Origin: Tubulanus polymorphus
Taxonomy: Eukaryota; Nemertea; Palaeonemertea; Tubulaniformes; Tubulanidae
Direction: 5' to 3'
Assembly (NCBI RefSeq): GCF_964204645.1
Contig: NC_134025.1
Span: 24,892,001-24,956,000, forward strand
Length of the DNA: 64,000 nt
This document shows, piece after piece, positions 59,670-64,000 of the stretch (positions within the stretch are counted from its first letter, which is position 1; each line of letters starts with the position of its first letter). Both the position numbers and the translations under genes were made by a program. Below the pieces are notes generated by a model. It searched no databases, was not told the origin of the DNA, and saw nothing but the letters and a program-made list of their open reading frames with translations.

Positions 59670-62600
59670 ATGGGACTGGTTTCATTACAGATGCTTTTGT
59701 CCGTGGCGAAGATTGGACACGAAACGTCCGAACCACAGTCATTAACAACAGTGTCGCTGGAAAAGTCGATGATGTCCCGGAGTTCTAGTCCGACGATGAT
59801 GATCGCTACGCAACTCCCTCCAAGTGGCTCGGCAAAAAGTAAGTAGAGCTAAATACATTTACAAATTTTGTATTCTGATTTTTCTAACGATTTATTTTCG
59901 GGGACTTCCTTAAGTCACTTATTGTGATTATCGGATGAAGGTTCACTAAAATTCTTAGTTATTTATAGTCCTCACGATAGTATATATTTTTGATAGTTGC
60001 TTCTTGAAATATACCGGTGCGTAAAAAGTATAAATAATTTTTCAACTTCAAAAAACCTCTTCCATTTATGGGGAATCATTCACTAAATTGGAGCCACGCA
60101 CAAATATTGGAAATTACTCATATTCTTAATTCTACTTCCTCTCTGTGATTTTCCAATGGCTGTTATTCTTCGACCGGATCTTATCGCTTTTCAAAATGTT
60201 TCTACGGTTGTTTCCGATATTTTGCTGCTACACTGAAAAAAAACCGATGAAGTCAAAGCTACTTGTTAGATAAGCGGACATTGATTTGAAATAAATCTCA
60301 TCTGACTTAAGTCGTGTATCGTGTCTCAACTCGCTAATCCTATTAACTTTCAATACTTGCCGAGGTTCTCAGCGTTTTATGGATCGAGCGCTCTCCTCTC
60401 TCTCTCTATCTCTCTACGAATGATGGACACGAGAGAAAACTTTCTCGATTTTGACCGACCGCGGTTTTTTCCGCTGAGGAGAAAACCCGATCAATAGAGT
60501 TTACCATCGTTTGGTGGCATTGATCTGATACATCCAAGTCAATGAACAAAACGTTCTCAGTATTTGTCATCCATTAAGGTAAAGTGGACACGCAGTCCGC
60601 TCGGATGAGCACGAGGTGAGATAGGTTTCCCTTTTTATTAAGATTTTACATCGATGTCGTCTTTTGATGACTGCTGGCTGAACAACATCACAAGACAGCA
60701 TTCTTAATTATCATTGCACGGTTGAAAAGGGACCACAGAGAAGACTGACTACCTTTTCGCATCATTTTTGGGATCATTTATCGTCAACTCGGAGAAAAGT
60801 TCCATCGCCAATCCTTCCGCTGATACAGGGAAATAATCGCGACTAGTCAATTTCAAAAGGATTGAAAAAAAAACACGAAAATAGCGACGCCAAAGTCGGA
60901 GTTTTCTCGTCTCGCTCTTACACGAAATCTTAACGGAAAGTGAAATATAATATTGCTTATCAAAAGGCAATAAAGCATCATTATGCAACATGTAAAAATA
61001 ATAACATGATCGTCACTCATGTATTAATTTGTGATGTTCTCCATCGATAACAGTTGTTGCAAAGACATTTTTTCCCAGGGAGATTGCGAATACAATACAT
61101 TTTACGGCGTCGGGGTCGTCCGACTGACAGCTTTCACTCTACAGCACACCATTCGAGCAGTTAATGAAAAGCTAAACTCCTTCGAGAGCTCAACAAATCC
61201 ACTTCTTTGACTTTTGCTCATTTGCCAACCCGGGGCTATTATGAACTGATGAGCAATGCTACTGACAAGTTTAATGAATCGGACTCGTCACAGTCGTTCA
61301 TATAAGTGGATAAAATAACGTCTGCTCCGAGTCCCAGGAGTCTTCGATGGAAAAAACTCAGCTCCTACGAGATGATAACCAACTGATCTAGGGAGAAACC
61401 TAAGCGTATGTTAAAAGATAGATGGAAAAGTTCGATAATTACAGAAAAGATTCAAATTGTTCCTTGTAGATAACGAAATGTATACGTTGCATTGCTATTC
61501 TGTACAGTCGATCAAGAAAAGTCCATACTTAGCATTTTTATCAAGAAAGAAAACCATGTTTATATGCTATACTTTTTAAACTAAATATAATGCATGAATC
61601 TCTTACTAGATTTATCATAAAGCAAAGAAAATAATCACAAGAGAGTATACATTAATTTTGCACCAAAATTTATTTTGTACTAATAAGGGACTTGGAACAA
61701 CTAGACATTATTACATCTTTTCGATGTTTAGTTTTAGTAAACGAAGACATAAAGTAGTAAAAATCCAATCGATTTTAACATTTGGAATTTCTGAAATTTG
61801 AAAGTTGAACAACTTACACAGCCGATAACGATTGGAACAATTTATACTCTCGAGTACTCGACTATTAGCGCCACTGAAATCTTCTACAAGTTAATTGAAA
61901 AAACACTTATCTGCGATTTAAAACTTTAGCATTTTCCGCCTATGCAGCTCTCGAAAGTGCTCGAAACTATCAAAACAAAACGGTATAAAGCCGTTTTAGG
62001 CGTCTGTGATTATTCAGTCGACGTGCAACTGACGCAGTTGAGGAAGGTATTAAAATTGATACAGTGATAATAGTGCTTCACTGACTTCCCGGGGAGTATA
62101 GAATTTATCCGATCAAGTCGAACTACTTTTCTCGGCACTCTCTGAGCTGTGACTTGTCGCGGATTAATACTAGTCATCTCGAGAGCTGATTGGCGCATGT
62201 TTCTCAAATTTTTTTCGCATCGTGCGAATGTATTTGTTCACGGGCACTCGAAGATTTCATGATACACTTAGCATCGATTTGAAATTTCAGTAAAACTCAG
62301 AAAAGATTCCCGCTTTCAGATAGGTCTTTGGAAATTTTTAAGTTTTTCGTTCGATTTTGAAAATATAGAATTCTATATCCATTTGATTTAGAGATAAAAC
62401 GTTTTGCTTATCTAATGGCAGTTAACGAATTAATTCAAATATATCCCCATCGATCATTTCTAGACCTGTCATTTCTCCGTGTTACACCAATATTTCTAAA
62501 CTCGCACGTGCAAATCCGATATGTAGACGCTCAATTCAAAATCAAGTGAGTCGTTTGGCGAGGAAATCGAGTATATTTGTAATCGAATCGCGGTTTTCCT

Positions 62601-63438
62601 GCACGCGATGGTAATGTGTGGGTAAGGGGAAAATATGTGGACGGATGACTTGGTCAGATTGCATGCTAACGCAGCAGCAAGTCATAAACCAGGAAAATCG
62701 CTTCATCATTATTCAATTTCTAACCGTCGTTTCGATTAGCATAATGTATAGAACTGATACTTCATTCTGTTTAAAGACTGAATTAACACGTCCATATATT
62801 CATCATTAATTGAATTTCTAAACTGTTTCTATGTAGGCTACTCGACTCGTATTGAATACCAGTCAGTAACATGTCTGCGGTTTAGTTTTACGATCATAGA
62901 TTTTCACAAAGACCACCCGATTATAAAAGCTTACCACCAACGATTAGGTAACTAACTAATTGAATACATGATGAATGATTCTGTGTTTGGATTCTTTAGG
63001 TGACCGCCTTCTGGATATTCCGTGTAAGGTTTGTGGCGATCGAAGTTCTGGTAAACATTATGGAATATACAGTTGTGATGGTAAGTGAAAAAATATTCGT
63101 ACGATCGACGTAATCTATGCCGGCAAACCACATATTATACGCAAAATAATGTAATTTTTAATGCGTTACTTTGATTTCACAATTGATCATCAATAATATA
63201 AAAAACCCGATTTCTTTAATGAAGACTCGATTCGTCTTTTTTCAAATTTTGTCACGGTATCGGTGTTGTCTTTCAGGTTGTTCCGGGTTCTTCAAAAGAA
63301 GTATTCATCGCAACCGTGTTTACACGTGCAAAGCTCAAGGTGATTCAAAGGGAAGATGTCCCATTGATAAAACACATCGTAATCAATGTCGAGCCTGTCG
63401 TCTTAAGAAGTGTTTTGAGGCCGATATGAACAAAGACG
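59670..63438 (+). CDS. NR2E-type nuclear receptor, dissatisfaction-like, 5' part (partial)
   Basis: DNA-binding transcription factor of the tailless/dissatisfaction (NR2E) group; the window holds the N-terminus and the DNA-binding domain. Exons: 59670-59838, 63000-63080, 63277-63438; the next exon is beyond the right edge. The first finger is [20 protein letters not shown] followed by the P-box CDGCSG; the second is [20 protein letters not shown] then [11 protein letters not shown]. The leader GDRLL-type segment (here SDRLLDIP), the SIHRNR motif and the long D-box resemble Drosophila dsf more than vertebrate TLX, which has SIRRNR and a shorter D-box. The start could be ATG 59670 (MGLVSLQ) or 59691 (MLLSVAK); TTTCATTACAG before 59691 is acceptor-like. 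The ligand-binding domain is not in the window. Confidence 0.9.
60390..60416. repeat. (CT)n microsatellite
   Basis: CT-rich tract (CTCTCCTCTCTCTCTCTATC) in the first intron of the nuclear receptor. Confidence 0.75.
62861..62960. repeat. Dispersed repeat, copy B
   Basis: Matches 25528-25635 at about 85% by eye, from AGTCAGTAACATGTCTG to GGTAACTAACTAATTG. It ends 39 bp before the second coding exon of the nuclear receptor. Confidence 0.75.
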
Positions 63439-64000
63439 GTACGTTAGAATTTACATTTATTTTCATATTCAGCTACTTTTAAACTACTCCCGCCGATGTA
63501 TAAAAGGTTTAATATCCTTTTTAGTAGTTTCAATGTCGGTCTTTTCGTGGTCATGTATCGGTCAGTTTCAGAATGCATATTTTTTCGTATGGTTTTCTAC
63601 ATTCTCGCACCGCTTTGAAACTAGCGACGATTTTTGAAAGAAATGTATAAAACGGAACTGGTAATTGCAGTAATACAGAAATTTCCAAATTCACACAAAA
63701 ATGAAAATATAATATTAATAGAATCTGAGGCTAATTTGTGTGTCGGATCACTGTGAGATCTCGATGAACTTAAAATGTAACGGATCTTGCCGGAGGGAAT
63801 CCTTTGCGGTGTAAATTACATCAAACTTAGAATCTACAATTTTACTTGATTGGATTCGTTCGCGGGTCTTCTATTGTAGAATATTCGAGTGCCCTTACAA
63901 GTACTGGCGACAAAAGACGCAATATGCTGTCCGTCTGCCTTCATCTTGATTATTCATTTCAGGTCAATTTATCATTTAATGCACCGAGAACAAACGCCTA
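63439..64000. other. Intron of the nuclear receptor, running off the window
   Basis: Begins with donor GTACGT. No sequence resembling the expected next exon (the AVQHERGPR region of NR2E proteins) is seen before the edge. Confidence 0.7.

Noticed and set aside
1-64000. tRNA, rRNA and CRISPR signals
   Set aside because: No cloverleaf with A and B boxes, no rRNA core segments, and no regularly spaced direct repeats were seen on either strand by eye.

Overview
The window is animal nuclear DNA. It is AT-rich and carries many short spliceosomal introns (mostly 70-200 bp, GT-AG). All but two of its twelve complete gene models were rebuilt exon by exon from splice sites and reading phase; the other two are single-exon ORFs. 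For every spliced model the exon lengths add up to a multiple of three. The gene set includes a nuclear receptor of the dissatisfaction/NR2E type, which as far as I recall vertebrates lack, and two cilium-linked coiled-coil genes, BBOF1 and CCDC83. Together with the compact introns this suggests an invertebrate bilaterian, perhaps a spiralian (mollusc, annelid, brachiopod or nemertean); the phylum is an inference. I see no bacterial, viral or organellar genes, no tRNA or rRNA genes and no CRISPR array.

Layout, left to right: 5' part of an unidentified Ser-rich gene (-, cut by the left edge); WDHD1/AND-1 (+); WDR43/UTP5 (-); an SLC29/ENT nucleoside transporter (+); BBOF1 (-); SETD3 (+), with an intronless orphan membrane glycoprotein gene (-) nested in one of its introns; PIGH (+); ST13/Hip (-, single coding exon); AFG1L (+); CSTF2 (-); MPC1 (+); CCDC83 (-); about 6.4 kb without recognisable genes; then the first three coding exons of the nuclear receptor (+), cut by the right edge. 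Apart from PIGH and the nested gene, strands alternate strictly, so nearly every gene sits in a head-to-head pair with a short shared promoter (286-720 bp) and shares convergent 3' ends with its other neighbour.

The genes serve unrelated housekeeping tasks: replication (WDHD1), ribosome biogenesis (WDR43), nucleoside transport, cilia (BBOF1, probably CCDC83), actin histidine methylation (SETD3), GPI-anchor synthesis (PIGH), chaperoning (ST13), mitochondrial quality control and pyruvate import (AFG1L, MPC1), mRNA 3'-end formation (CSTF2). They are linked by position, not pathway. From general knowledge, WDHD1, BBOF1, SETD3 and PIGH lie on human 14q, and AFG1L, MPC1 and NR2E1 on human 6q, so the window seems to keep pieces of ancestral linkage.

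The most interesting observations are gene-expression oddities: (1) SETD3 has an in-frame UGA followed by CUAG, the best-known readthrough context, before a 78-codon extension that crosses an intron and ends in a CaaX-like CCVM; (2) MPC1 needs a 4-nucleotide microexon to stay in frame; (3) the nucleoside transporter has two tandem, equal-length alternative last exons; (4) an orphan N-glycosylated membrane protein is nested in SETD3; (5) CCDC83 has a GC-AG intron; (6) ST13 has lost its coding introns and has a perfect heat-shock element upstream. Scattered short inverted-repeat elements resembling pogo/Tigger MITEs and a separate dispersed repeat account for part of the intergenic and intronic DNA.
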